From Candidatus Bacteroides intestinavium (GTDB taxonomy: Bacteria > Bacteroidota > Bacteroidia > Bacteroidales > Bacteroidaceae), in contig DWZE01000027.1 in assembly GCA_019118325.1 (NCBI GenBank), forward strand, positions 1 to 51,540: 51,540 nt of DNA, written 5' to 3'. The notes beneath the pieces were generated by a model. That model made no database searches. It was not told the DNA's origin and saw nothing but the letters and a program-made list of their open reading frames with translations. Within the stretch, counting starts at the first letter, position 1; the number at the start of each line of letters is the position of its first letter. A program made the translations under genes and the position numbers. Shown in pieces: positions 32,198 to 41,237 of the stretch.

Positions 32198-34702
32198 ATG
32201 AAAAACATCGGATTTGTATGGGCTTTGCTGGCTGTATTCCTGTCGCAAGCCACGTTTGCGCAGGTGCGCATCGAACAGACGTTCGAGAAAGGGTGGAAAT
32301 TCACCCGAGAAGACCAAAAGGAGTTCAGTAACCAGGCGTTCGACGATGCCAAATGGCAATCGGTGACCGTGCCCCACGACTGGGCCATCTACGGCCCGTT
32401 CAGCATCGAGAACGACAAACAGAACCTGGCCATCGCGCAGGACGGCCAGAAGGAAGCCATGGAACATGCCGGACGCACCGGCGGCCTGCCTTTCGTAGGC
32501 ACAGGCTGGTATCGCCTGGACTTCGAAGCACCGGAGTTCGGACAAGGAAAGACAGCCACGCTGATCTTCGACGGTGCCATGAGCCACGCCCGCGTATGGC
32601 TCAATGGACAGGAAGTAGGCTATTGGCCCTATGGCTACAACTCGTTCCACTTCGACGTGACGCCCTACCTCAAGGCCGAAGGCACCAACACCCTGGCCGT
32701 CCGTCTGGAAAATCAACACGAGTCGTCCCGCTGGTATCCCGGCGCCGGGCTGTACCGCAACGTACACCTGGTCATCAACGAAGACGCCTACGTCCCGACC
32801 TGGGGCACACAACTGACCACCCCCGAGGTAAACCGGGACTTTGCCAAGGTCAATCTGAAGACCAGCCTTGCCTTCCCCAAAGGAAAGAAAATTGAGGACT
32901 ACCGCATCGTCACCGAGTTGAAGGATGCTACCGGCAAGGTCGTAGCGAAAGCCGAGAAGCAAGGCACGCACTATGACGGCAAGGGTTTCGAACAGGACTT
33001 CGTGGTGGACAAGCCCGCCTTGTGGAGCCCGGACAGTCCCGCCCTCTACACGGCTGAATCCAAAATCTACGAGGGCAACACGCTGAAGGACGAGTACACC
33101 ACCCGTTTTGGCATCCGCTCCATCGAGGTCATCCCCGACAAGGGCTTCTTCCTGAACGGTGAACGCATCGTCTTCAAGGGCGTGTGCAACCACCACGACC
33201 TCGGCCCCTTGGGCGGCATCGCCAACGAGGCCGGCATCCGCCGCCAGGTGCGCATCCTGAAGGACATGGGTTGCAACGCCATCCGCACCTCGCACAACAT
33301 GCCTGCCCCCGAACTGGTGGAAGCCTGCGACGAAATGGGCATGATGCTGATGGCCGAATCCTTCGACGGCTGGAAGAGCCCGAAGGTGCCCAACGGCTAC
33401 AACCTCCTCTTCGATGAATGGGCGGAGAAAGACTTGGTGAACCTGCTGCGCCACTTCCGCAACAACCCCAGCATCGTGATGTGGTGCATCGGCAACGAGG
33501 TGCCCGACCAATGGAACGGCGATGTAGGCCCGAAGCTGACGCGCTTCCTGCAGGACATCTGCCACCGCGAGGACCCCACGCGCCCCGTCACCAACGGCAT
33601 GGATGCCCCGGACGCCGTGGTCAACAACAACATGGCCGCCATCCTGGACGTGCCGGGCTTCAACTACCGCCCCTTCAAGTACGCGCAGAACTACAAGAAG
33701 CTGCCGCAACAGATCATCCTGGGCAGCGAGACCGCTTCGACCATCAGCTCGCGCGGCGTCTACAAGTTCCCCGTGGTGCGCAAGAGCATGGCGAAGTATG
33801 ACGACCACCAGGCTTCGTCCTACGACGTGGAGCATTGCGGCTGGTCCGACCTGCCCGAGGACAACTTCATCTGGCACGAGGATTACCCGTGGAGCATCGG
33901 CGAGTTCGTATGGACGGGCTTCGACTACCTGGGCGAGCCTACTCCTTATTACAGCGATTGGCCCAGCCACTCGTCGCTCTTCGGCATCATCGACCTGGCC
34001 GGCATCCCCAAGGACCGTTACTACCTCTACCGCAGCCATTGGAATCCCGATGTGGAGACGCTCCACATCCTGCCGCACTGGAACTGGGAAGGCCGTGAAG
34101 GCGAGGTGACTCCCGTCTTCGTCTACACCAACTACCCGTCTGCCGAGCTGTTCATCAACGGCAAGAGCCAGGGCAAACGCACCAAGGACCTGTCCGTCAC
34201 CATCGACAACAGCCTGTGCGACACTATCGGCTCCACCACCTTCAAGCGCCAGAGCCGCTACCGCCTGATGTGGATGGACACCAAGTACGAACCGGGTACC
34301 GTGAAGGTCGTAGCCTATGACGAAAACGGCAAGGCCGTAGCCGAGAAAGAGATGCACACGGCCGGCAAGCCCTACGCCATCGAGCTCATCCCCGACCGTA
34401 CGCAAATCAAGGCTGACGGCAAAGACCTCTCCTTCGTCACCGTCCGCGTAGTGGACAAAGACGGCAACCTCTGCCCCACGGCCGACAACGAAATCAAGTT
34501 CAAAGTGAAGGGCAAGGGCTGGTACCGCGCCGGCGCCAATGGTAATCCCGCTTCACTGGAGTCCTTCCAACGTCCGCAAATGAAGGTGTTCAGCGGCATG
34601 ATGACCGCCATTGTCTCGTCTACCGAAGAGCCCGGCAAGATTACGCTGGAAGCCACCGGTAAAGGTTTGAAGAAAGGAACGCTGATTCTTGAAAGCAAGT
34701 AA
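32198..34702 (+). CDS. secreted glycoside hydrolase family 2 enzyme, beta-galactosidase-like
   Basis: An 834-residue retaining exo-hydrolase with a signal peptide (MKNIGFVWALLAVFLSQATFAQ). Order: sugar-binding jelly roll (WQSVTVPHDWAIYGPF, GGLPFVGTGWYRLDF), immunoglobulin-like domain, TIM barrel with acid/base Glu434 in WCIGNEVPDQW and nucleophile Glu511 in ILGSETAST, then DUF4982-like and Ig-like domains at the end. The start is set by the promoter box, with ATG 32186 as alternative. Codons are GC-rich, unlike the GH30 and SusCD genes, so it may belong to the older chromosome. Confidence 0.92.
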   Translation: MKNIGFVWALLAVFLSQATFAQVRIEQTFEKGWKFTREDQKEFSNQAFDDAKWQSVTVPHDWAIYGPFSIENDKQNLAIAQDGQKEAMEHAGRTGGLPFVGTGWYRLDFEAPEFGQGKTATLIFDGAMSHARVWLNGQEVGYWPYGYNSFHFDVTPYLKAEGTNTLAVRLENQHESSRWYPGAGLYRNVHLVINEDAYVPTWGTQLTTPEVNRDFAKVNLKTSLAFPKGKKIEDYRIVTELKDATGKVVAKAEKQGTHYDGKGFEQDFVVDKPALWSPDSPALYTAESKIYEGNTLKDEYTTRFGIRSIEVIPDKGFFLNGERIVFKGVCNHHDLGPLGGIANEAGIRRQVRILKDMGCNAIRTSHNMPAPELVEACDEMGMMLMAESFDGWKSPKVPNGYNLLFDEWAEKDLVNLLRHFRNNPSIVMWCIGNEVPDQWNGDVGPKLTRFLQDICHREDPTRPVTNGMDAPDAVVNNNMAAILDVPGFNYRPFKYAQNYKKLPQQIILGSETASTISSRGVYKFPVVRKSMAKYDDHQASSYDVEHCGWSDLPEDNFIWHEDYPWSIGEFVWTGFDYLGEPTPYYSDWPSHSSLFGIIDLAGIPKDRYYLYRSHWNPDVETLHILPHWNWEGREGEVTPVFVYTNYPSAELFINGKSQGKRTKDLSVTIDNSLCDTIGSTTFKRQSRYRLMWMDTKYEPGTVKVVAYDENGKAVAEKEMHTAGKPYAIELIPDRTQIKADGKDLSFVTVRVVDKDGNLCPTADNEIKFKVKGKGWYRAGANGNPASLESFQRPQMKVFSGMMTAIVSSTEEPGKITLEATGKGLKKGTLILESK

Positions 34703-34726
34703 TTAGCAGACTGATTTCCCATATAC

Positions 34727-34765
34727 AAAAGCCGGAGTCCGTTCCTACACGATCTCCGGCTTTTT
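34727..34765 (+). terminator. intrinsic terminator of the GH2 gene
   Basis: AAAAGCCGGAG pairs with CTCCGGCTTTTT around a 16-nt loop, giving a GC stem flanked by A and T tracts. Confidence 0.85.
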
Positions 34766-35014
34766 CATATCCGAATGTTAAATTATCAAGGCAGAAAGCA
34801 TTCTTACTAATTGAAAGCAAAATAGCCAATAAAGCTTACAATATATTCATTAGATAAGTCAAATAAACACATACTGTAACAGACTCTCCCTTCCGGTTAC
34901 ATTTCCTCATCCCACGCGATGCTTCTGTTTGCTTTTTGGAAGCAAAATACATACTTTTGCGAACAAAATAACGCATTATTCGCTTAACAGGTAGCATAAG
35001 TAATGTTATATAGG
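34766..35014. other. AT-rich gap before gltB
   Basis: With the GH2 terminator upstream this makes about 310 nt without a gene. Only the gltB promoter is recognisable. A GCTTCTGTTTGC / GGAAGCAAAA stretch around 34921-34946 offers a possible dyad near the -33 region. Confidence 0.6.
34928..34959 (+). promoter_or_regulatory. promoter of gltB
   Basis: TTTG at 34928-34931 and TACTTTTG at 34952-34959 match both Bacteroidetes promoter elements, with a 20-nt spacer. The leader is about 50 nt. Confidence 0.75.
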
Positions 35015-38000
35015 ATGAAAAGTAACACATTTATCAGTCTGTATGACTCTGCACACGAACATGACGCTTGCGGCGTGGGCATGATAGTCAACATACACGG
35101 CAACAAGTCACACGAATTGGTGGATGCCGCCTTACGGGTATTGGAGAACATGAAGCACCGGGGGGCAGAAGGAGCCGACAACAAAACGGGGGACGGGGCA
35201 GGCATACTGCTCCAGATTCCGCACGAGTTCATCTTGCTGCAAGGCATTCCGGTGCCCGAGAAGGGAAAATACGGAACCGGACTGGTCTTCCTGCCCAAGG
35301 ACAAGGACGAGCAGGCGGCCATCCTGCGCATCATGATTGAAGAGATAGAACGCGAGGGCCTCACCCTGATGCACCTGCGCTCAGTGCCTGTAGACTCATC
35401 CATCCTGGGTCAAAGCGCGGCAGAAACGGAACCGGACATCAAGCAGGTATTCGTCACCGGAGCAACGGATGTGGAGAATCTGGAACGGACGCTCTACCTC
35501 ATCCGTAAGAAGATAGAACGGCGCATCACACACCGGGATTTCTACATCGTCTCGCTCTCCAGCAAGAGGATTATCTATAAAGGTATGCTGTCGTCCATGC
35601 AGGTGCGCCAATACTTCCGCGACCTGACGCAGCCTTACTTCACCAGCGGGCTGGCCATCGTGCACTCCCGCTTCAGCACCAACACCTTCCCCACGTGGAG
35701 CCTGGCACAGCCTTTCCGCCTCCTGGCACACAACGGCGAAATCAACACCATCCGGGGCAACCGAGGCTGGATGGAGGCGCGGGAAAGCGTGCTATCCACC
35801 CCCGCCCTGGGAGATGTCAAGGCCATCCGCCCCATCCTGCAACCCGGCATGAGCGACAGTGCCTCGCTGGACAACGTGCTGGAGTTCTTCGTCATGTCCG
35901 GCATGAGCCTGCCCCATGCCATGGCGATGCTCCTGCCCGAGTCGTTCAATGACAAGAACCCCATCAGCGAAGATCTGAAAGCGTTCTACGAATACCATTC
36001 CATCCTGATGGAGCCGTGGGATGGGCCTGCCGCCCTGCTCTTCAGCGACGGGCGCTATGCGGGCGGCATGCTGGACCGAAACGGACTCCGCCCCGCACGT
36101 TATCTCATCACCAAGAACGACATGATGGTGGTGGCCAGCGAGGCGGGCGTCATCAACTTCGAGCCGGAGAACATCCGGGCAAAAGGCCGCCTGCAACCGG
36201 GCAAAATCCTGATGGTGGACACGCAGGAAGGGAAAATCTACTATGACAACCAACTGAAAGAGCAGCTGGCCTCCGCAAGGCCCTACCGCCGCTGGCTGTC
36301 GGCCAACCGCATCGAGCTGGACACCCTGCGCAGTGGCCGCAAGGTGGAAAACGCCGTGCCGGACTACAACCGCCGCCTGCGCGCCTTTGGCTTTACCCGC
36401 GAAGACGTGGAACGCATCCTGACGCCCATGTGCACCACGGGAGCAGAACCGACGGCATCCATGGGCAACGACACGCCCCTGCCCGTGCTCTCTGACCTGC
36501 CCCAACTGCTGTTCAACTACTTCCGCCAGCAGTTCGCGCAAGTCACCAACCCGCCCATCGACCCCATCCGCGAAGAATTGGTCATGTCATTGACTGAATA
36601 CATCGGCGCTGTGGGCAACCACATCCTCCAGCCCGACGAAAGCCACTGCAAGATGGTTCGCCTGCCGCACCCCATCCTGACCAACACGCAGCTGGACATC
36701 CTGTGCCACATCCGCTACAAAGGCTTCCAGGCCGTCAAGCTGCCGATGCTTTTCCCCGTGGACGAAGGCAAGGCCGGCCTGCAGGAAGCCTTGACGGAAC
36801 TGTGCCGACGGGCCGAAGAGGCCGTGACGGAGGGAGCCAACTACCTCATCCTGTCCGACCGTGACGTGGATGCCGCCCATGCTCCTATCCCTTCGCTACT
36901 GGCTGTCAGTGCAGTACACCATCACCTCATCGGCGTGCAGAAACGTGTTCAGACTGCCTTGGTGGTGGAAAGCGGCGAAATCCGCGAGGTGATGCACGCA
37001 GCCTTGCTGTTGGGTTACGGCGCCAGCGCCATCAATCCTTATATGGCTTTTGCCGTACTGGACGACCTGGTGCGCCGAGGAGACGTCCAACTGAATTACG
37101 AAACGGCAGAGAAAAACTATATCAAGGCCGTCTGCAAGGGTCTCTATAAGATCATGAGCAAGATGGGCATCAGCACCATCCGCTCCTACCGTGGCGCGAA
37201 GATATTCGAGGCAGTGGGCGTGGGTGCGGAGTTGCTGAAGAACTACTTCGGCACGCCCGCCTCCACCATTGGCGGCATCGGCCTGAAGGAAATCGCACAG
37301 GATTACACCGCCTTCCACCGCGCGGGCTTCATACCCGAATCCGTGGAGGACCTGTTGCCCCACATCGGGCAGATGTCTTACCGCAAGGACGGAGAACGCC
37401 ACGCTTGGAATCCGGAAACCATCAGCACCCTGCAGCTGGCCATCCGCCTGGGCAGTTACCCCAAGTTCAAGGAGTTCACCCGGTTGGTGGACGACAAAGA
37501 GCAGCCCGTCTTCCTGCGCGATTTCTTCCGTTTCCGCCGCCACCCCATCCCCATCGAGCAGGTGGAACCGGTGGAAGAGATTGTCAAACACTTCGTCACG
37601 GGAGCCATCTCGTTCGGCGCCATCAGCAAAGAGGCACACGAAGCCCTGGCCCTGGCCATGAACAAGCTGGGCACGCGCAGCAACACGGGCGAGGGCGGAG
37701 AGGACTCCGTCCGCTTCCACGGCGAACAGGACGGCATCCCGCTTTGCAGCAAGACCAAGCAAGTGGCGTCGGGCCGCTTCGGCGTGACGACGGAATACCT
37801 GGTGAATGCCGAAGAAATACAAATCAAGGTGGCACAGGGAGCCAAGCCCGGCGAGGGCGGACAACTGCCCGGCTTCAAGGTGGACGAAGTGATTGCCCGC
37901 ACGCGCCATTCCATACCCGGCATCTCCCTCATCTCGCCCCCGCCGCACCACGACATCTACTCCATCGAGGACCTGGCCCAGCTCATCTTCGACCTGAAGA

Positions 38001-39493
38001 ACGTCAATCCCCGCGCCCGCATCAGCGTCAAGCTGGTGGCCGAAAGCGGAGTAGGCACCATCGCCGCCGGCGTGGCCAAGGCCAAAGCCGACCTGATAGT
38101 CATCTCGGGGGCAGAGGGCGGCACAGGCGCCTCGCCGGCCTCGTCCATGCGCTATGCGGGCATCCCGCCGGAGATTGGCCTGAGCGAAACGCAGCAGACG
38201 CTGGTGTTGAACGGCCTCCGCGGACAGGTACGCCTGCAGACGGACGGACAACTGAAGACCGGGCGCGACATCATCAGCATGGCCCTCTTGGGCGCCGAGG
38301 AGTTTGCATTCGGCACCGCAGCCCTCATCGCACTGGGATGTGTAATGATGCGCAAGTGTCATGCCAATACGTGCCCCGTGGGAGTGGCCACGCAAGACGA
38401 ACGGTTGCGCAAGCATTTCCGGGGACACTATGAGCATGTGGTGAACTACTTCCGCTTCCTGGCGCAAGAAGTGCGCGAATACCTGGCCGACATGGGCTTC
38501 ACCCGCCTGGACGACATCGTGGGCCGCACAGACCTGATAGAACTGAAGCCTGCCGCACCGGACACGAAGGCTGCCCTGCTGGACTTCGGCCGCCTGCTGC
38601 ACCGCGTGGACAACGGCTCTGCCCTGCACAATGTCTCGACCCAGCGGCACGACATAGACCATGTGCTCGACGTTTCCATCCTCTCCGCCGCCCGCGAAGC
38701 CCTGGACTACCGCCGGGAGGTCTCCTTGGAATACGCCATCGCCAACACCGACCGTTCCGTGGGCGCGATGCTCTCCGGTACCGTGGCCGACCGCTACGGA
38801 CAACAGGGCCTGCCCGACCGCACCATCCAGGTGAAGTTCAAGGGGTCGGCGGGACAGAGCTTCGGCGCCTTCCTGGCCCACGGCATCAGCTTCCGTCTGG
38901 AGGGCGAAGCCAACGACTACCTGGGCAAGGGCCTGAGCGGCGGACACATCAGCGTGCAGCCCCCCGTGCGCAGCGACTTCGCCGCCGAGGACAACACGAT
39001 TGCCGGAAACACCCTGCTCTATGGCGCCACCTCGGGCGAGGTCTACATCAATGGCCGTGCAGGCGAACGCTTCGCCGTGCGGAACTCGGGCGCCGTGGCC
39101 GTCGTCGAGGGCGTGGGCGACCACTGCTGCGAATACATGACCGGAGGCCGGGTAGTCGTCTTGGGCGAAACAGGCCGCAACTTTGCCGCAGGCATGAGCG
39201 GCGGCGTGGCCTACGTCTGGGACAAGCACCACAACTTCGACTACTTCTGCAACATGGACATGGTGGAACTGTCCCTGCTGGAGGATGCCTCCGCACGCAA
39301 GGAACTGCACGAACTGGTGCGCCAGCACTATCTCTACACCGGTTCTGAACTGGCCCGAGCCATGTTGGACGACTGGCCGCGCTATGTGGAGGAGTTCATC
39401 CAGGTGACCCCCATCGAGTACAAAAAGGTCCTGGCCGAGGAGCAGATGCGCAAACTGCAAGAAAAGATTGCCGAAGTGCAAAGAGATTATTGA
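35015..39493 (+). CDS. gltB: glutamate synthase large subunit
   Basis: A 1492-residue subunit that hydrolyses glutamine and uses the ammonia to turn 2-oxoglutarate into glutamate. The class II amidotransferase nucleophile is Cys19 in HEHDACGVGMIV, implying removal of a short propeptide. The central and FMN domains follow, with ISVKLVAESGVGTIAAGVAKAKADLIVISG and GGTGASP. The 3Fe-4S cysteines are in CVMMRKCHANTCPVG. The C-terminal GXGXG beta-helix has GKGLSGGHISV and GATSGEVYINGRAGERFAVRNSGA. ATG 35003 is an alternative start. The gene is transcribed with gltD. Confidence 0.97.
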   Translation: MKSNTFISLYDSAHEHDACGVGMIVNIHGNKSHELVDAALRVLENMKHRGAEGADNKTGDGAGILLQIPHEFILLQGIPVPEKGKYGTGLVFLPKDKDEQAAILRIMIEEIEREGLTLMHLRSVPVDSSILGQSAAETEPDIKQVFVTGATDVENLERTLYLIRKKIERRITHRDFYIVSLSSKRIIYKGMLSSMQVRQYFRDLTQPYFTSGLAIVHSRFSTNTFPTWSLAQPFRLLAHNGEINTIRGNRGWMEARESVLSTPALGDVKAIRPILQPGMSDSASLDNVLEFFVMSGMSLPHAMAMLLPESFNDKNPISEDLKAFYEYHSILMEPWDGPAALLFSDGRYAGGMLDRNGLRPARYLITKNDMMVVASEAGVINFEPENIRAKGRLQPGKILMVDTQEGKIYYDNQLKEQLASARPYRRWLSANRIELDTLRSGRKVENAVPDYNRRLRAFGFTREDVERILTPMCTTGAEPTASMGNDTPLPVLSDLPQLLFNYFRQQFAQVTNPPIDPIREELVMSLTEYIGAVGNHILQPDESHCKMVRLPHPILTNTQLDILCHIRYKGFQAVKLPMLFPVDEGKAGLQEALTELCRRAEEAVTEGANYLILSDRDVDAAHAPIPSLLAVSAVHHHLIGVQKRVQTALVVESGEIREVMHAALLLGYGASAINPYMAFAVLDDLVRRGDVQLNYETAEKNYIKAVCKGLYKIMSKMGISTIRSYRGAKIFEAVGVGAELLKNYFGTPASTIGGIGLKEIAQDYTAFHRAGFIPESVEDLLPHIGQMSYRKDGERHAWNPETISTLQLAIRLGSYPKFKEFTRLVDDKEQPVFLRDFFRFRRHPIPIEQVEPVEEIVKHFVTGAISFGAISKEAHEALALAMNKLGTRSNTGEGGEDSVRFHGEQDGIPLCSKTKQVASGRFGVTTEYLVNAEEIQIKVAQGAKPGEGGQLPGFKVDEVIARTRHSIPGISLISPPPHHDIYSIEDLAQLIFDLKNVNPRARISVKLVAESGVGTIAAGVAKAKADLIVISGAEGGTGASPASSMRYAGIPPEIGLSETQQTLVLNGLRGQVRLQTDGQLKTGRDIISMALLGAEEFAFGTAALIALGCVMMRKCHANTCPVGVATQDERLRKHFRGHYEHVVNYFRFLAQEVREYLADMGFTRLDDIVGRTDLIELKPAAPDTKAALLDFGRLLHRVDNGSALHNVSTQRHDIDHVLDVSILSAAREALDYRREVSLEYAIANTDRSVGAMLSGTVADRYGQQGLPDRTIQVKFKGSAGQSFGAFLAHGISFRLEGEANDYLGKGLSGGHISVQPPVRSDFAAEDNTIAGNTLLYGATSGEVYINGRAGERFAVRNSGAVAVVEGVGDHCCEYMTGGRVVVLGETGRNFAAGMSGGVAYVWDKHHNFDYFCNMDMVELSLLEDASARKELHELVRQHYLYTGSELARAMLDDWPRYVEEFIQVTPIEYKKVLAEEQMRKLQEKIAEVQRDY

Positions 39494-39755
39494 CCCTACG
39501 GGAAGGAAAAACGTCGCAGCCCTATGACAAACTATATCTCCAACCTAAAGATTTATATCTCCAACCTGGATATACAAATCTCCAGCCTAAAGATATATAT
39601 ATCCAGCCTGGATATATAGTTTTCCAGCCGTGACGCGGACTTTTCCTACAAGGACGAGAGCATTTTCCCCGCCCAATGGCCAAAGTCTTTTGCCTGCACA
39701 AGGCACACCATCTATCAAATAACCGAGCCTGCATGGCTCTTAAAGCATAACAACA
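39494..39755. other. gltB/gltD gap with a 21-nt array
   Basis: This 262-nt gap separates two genes that are usually nearly contiguous. It holds the 21-nt-period array and no recognisable promoter or terminator. Confidence 0.6.
39536..39640. repeat. five 21-nt units in alternating A-B-A-B form
   Basis: ATCTCCAACCT-like cores start at 39536, 39557, 39578, 39599 (ATATCC) and 39620 (TTTTCC). Units 1 and 3 continue with CCTAAAGAT, units 2 and 4 with CCTGGATATA, so the true period is 42 nt. The array ends are approximate inverted copies (AAACTATATCTCCA at 39529 and its near inverse ending 39622). Confidence 0.75.
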
Positions 39756-41099
39756 ATGGGAAACCCGAAAGCATTCCTTACCATACCCCGGCAGGAGGCC
39801 GGGTACCGGCCGATACACGACCGGATCACCGACTTCAGCGAAGTGGAACAGACGCTGAACACGGGCGAGCGCAAGCTGCAAGCCTCACGCTGCATGGACT
39901 GCGGCGTGCCCTTCTGCCATTGGGCCTGCCCGCTGGGCAATCGTCCGCCCGAGTTCCAGGATGCCCTCTGGAAGGGCAACTGGTACAAGGCCTACGAGAT
40001 ACTGACCCGCACCAATGACTTCCCCGAATTCACCGGCCGCATCTGCCCCGCCCTGTGCGAACAGAGCTGCGTCCTGAAACTCAGCATCGACGCGCCCGTC
40101 ACCATCCGCGAGGACGAAGCCGCCATCATCGAAGCCGCTTTCCGCGAAGGCTATGTACAACCCAGGCACTACCGCCGCAACGGACACACGGTGGCCGTCA
40201 TCGGTTCCGGCCCCGCCGGGCTGGCTGCCGCCAACCGGCTGAACCAAGAGGGCTTCCAAGTGACCGTATACGAAAAGCTGGAATACGTGGGTGGCCTCCT
40301 GCGCTTCGGCATACCCAACTTCAAGCTGAACAAGCCCATCATCGACCGCCGCATCCGGCTGATGGAGGCTGAAGGCATCACCTTCCGGGTGAACCAGGAA
40401 ATTGACCTAAACCACCTGCCTGAAGGCTTCGACGCCTATTGCATCTGCACAGGCACGCCCCAAGCACGCGACCTGGACGTACCGGGCCGCGAGCTGCGGG
40501 GCATCCACTTCGCCATGGAAATGCTGGCCCAGCAGAACCGCGTCCTGGCCGGACAGACATTCGACGAGGACGAACGTATCACGGCCCGGGGCAAGCACGT
40601 GCTGGTCATCGGCGGCGGAGACACGGGCAGCGACTGCATCGGCACGGCCAACCGGCAGGGAGCCCTCAGCGTGACACAGATAGAAATCATGCCCCAGCCA
40701 CCCGTGGGCCACAACCCCGCCACGCCCTGGCCGCAATATCCCCGCGTGCTGAAGACCAGCAGCAGCCACGAGGAGGGCTGCACGCGACGCTGGAGCCTCA
40801 GCACCGTCCGCTTCACCGGCGAGGAAGGACACGTCCAAGGCGCGGAAGTGGAAGAGGTGGAATGGCAGCCCAATCCCGACGGCGGCCGACCGCTGATGAA
40901 GCCCACAGGACGGCGCGAAACCCTGAAGGCCGACCTGGTGCTCCTCGCCATGGGCTTCCTGAAACCGGAACTGCCCCCGCTCCCCGACAACGCCCGCGTG
41001 GCCGGCGATGCCGCCACAGGTCCCAGCCTGGTGGTGCGCTGCATCGCGGCAGGACGCCGGGCGGCGGAGGAAATCAAGCAGACTTTAATGAGTGATTAG
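39756..41099 (+). CDS. gltD: glutamate synthase small subunit
   Basis: A 447-residue FAD/4Fe-4S subunit that passes NADPH electrons to GltB. The N-terminal Fe-S cysteines are in RCMDCGVPFCHWACPLGN and GRICPALCEQSCVL. The FAD site is VIGSGPAGLAAANRL, the NAD(P)H site is VIGGGDTGSDCIG. The end MAMGF... GDAATGPSLVVRCIAAGRRAAEEI is typical. The last codons (Met-Ser-Asp-stop) lie inside the 7-nt repeat element that follows, so the native C-terminus has probably been altered by a few residues. Confidence 0.96.
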   Translation: MGNPKAFLTIPRQEAGYRPIHDRITDFSEVEQTLNTGERKLQASRCMDCGVPFCHWACPLGNRPPEFQDALWKGNWYKAYEILTRTNDFPEFTGRICPALCEQSCVLKLSIDAPVTIREDEAAIIEAAFREGYVQPRHYRRNGHTVAVIGSGPAGLAAANRLNQEGFQVTVYEKLEYVGGLLRFGIPNFKLNKPIIDRRIRLMEAEGITFRVNQEIDLNHLPEGFDAYCICTGTPQARDLDVPGRELRGIHFAMEMLAQQNRVLAGQTFDEDERITARGKHVLVIGGGDTGSDCIGTANRQGALSVTQIEIMPQPPVGHNPATPWPQYPRVLKTSSSHEEGCTRRWSLSTVRFTGEEGHVQGAEVEEVEWQPNPDGGRPLMKPTGRRETLKADLVLLAMGFLKPELPPLPDNARVAGDAATGPSLVVRCIAAGRRAAEEIKQTLMSD

Positions 41100-41231
41100 T
41101 GTTTAGTGATGAGTGATTAATACACTGCAATGGAACGATTTGACGTGCCCTGGCCACTAACCGCTAAACGCTAATCACTCACCACTAAACACTAACCGCC
41201 AAACACTAATCACTAAACACTAATCGCTACT
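41090..41231. repeat. 7-nt repeat element between gltD and asnB
   Basis: From 41155 to 41231 there are eleven consecutive 7-nt units of the form CACTAAn (cactaac, cgctaaa, cgctaat, cactcac and so on) with no phase break. On the other side, 41090-41117 holds four units of the opposite strand (gagtgat, tagtgtt, tagtgat, gagtgat). The two sides can pair into a long hairpin around a 37-nt spacer. The element includes the gltD stop codon and ends 6 nt before the asnB ATG. Confidence 0.8.
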
Positions 41232-41237
41232 CATAAA

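Noticed and set aside
32153..34405. 750-codon open frame on the minus strand opposite the GH2 gene
   Set aside because: It is an antisense shadow of a GC-rich coding region with no start context, no domain and low-complexity Val/Gly/His/Asp composition.
36896..39481. 861-codon minus-strand frame opposite gltB
   Set aside because: Same explanation: shadow of GC-rich codons in a firmly identified gene.
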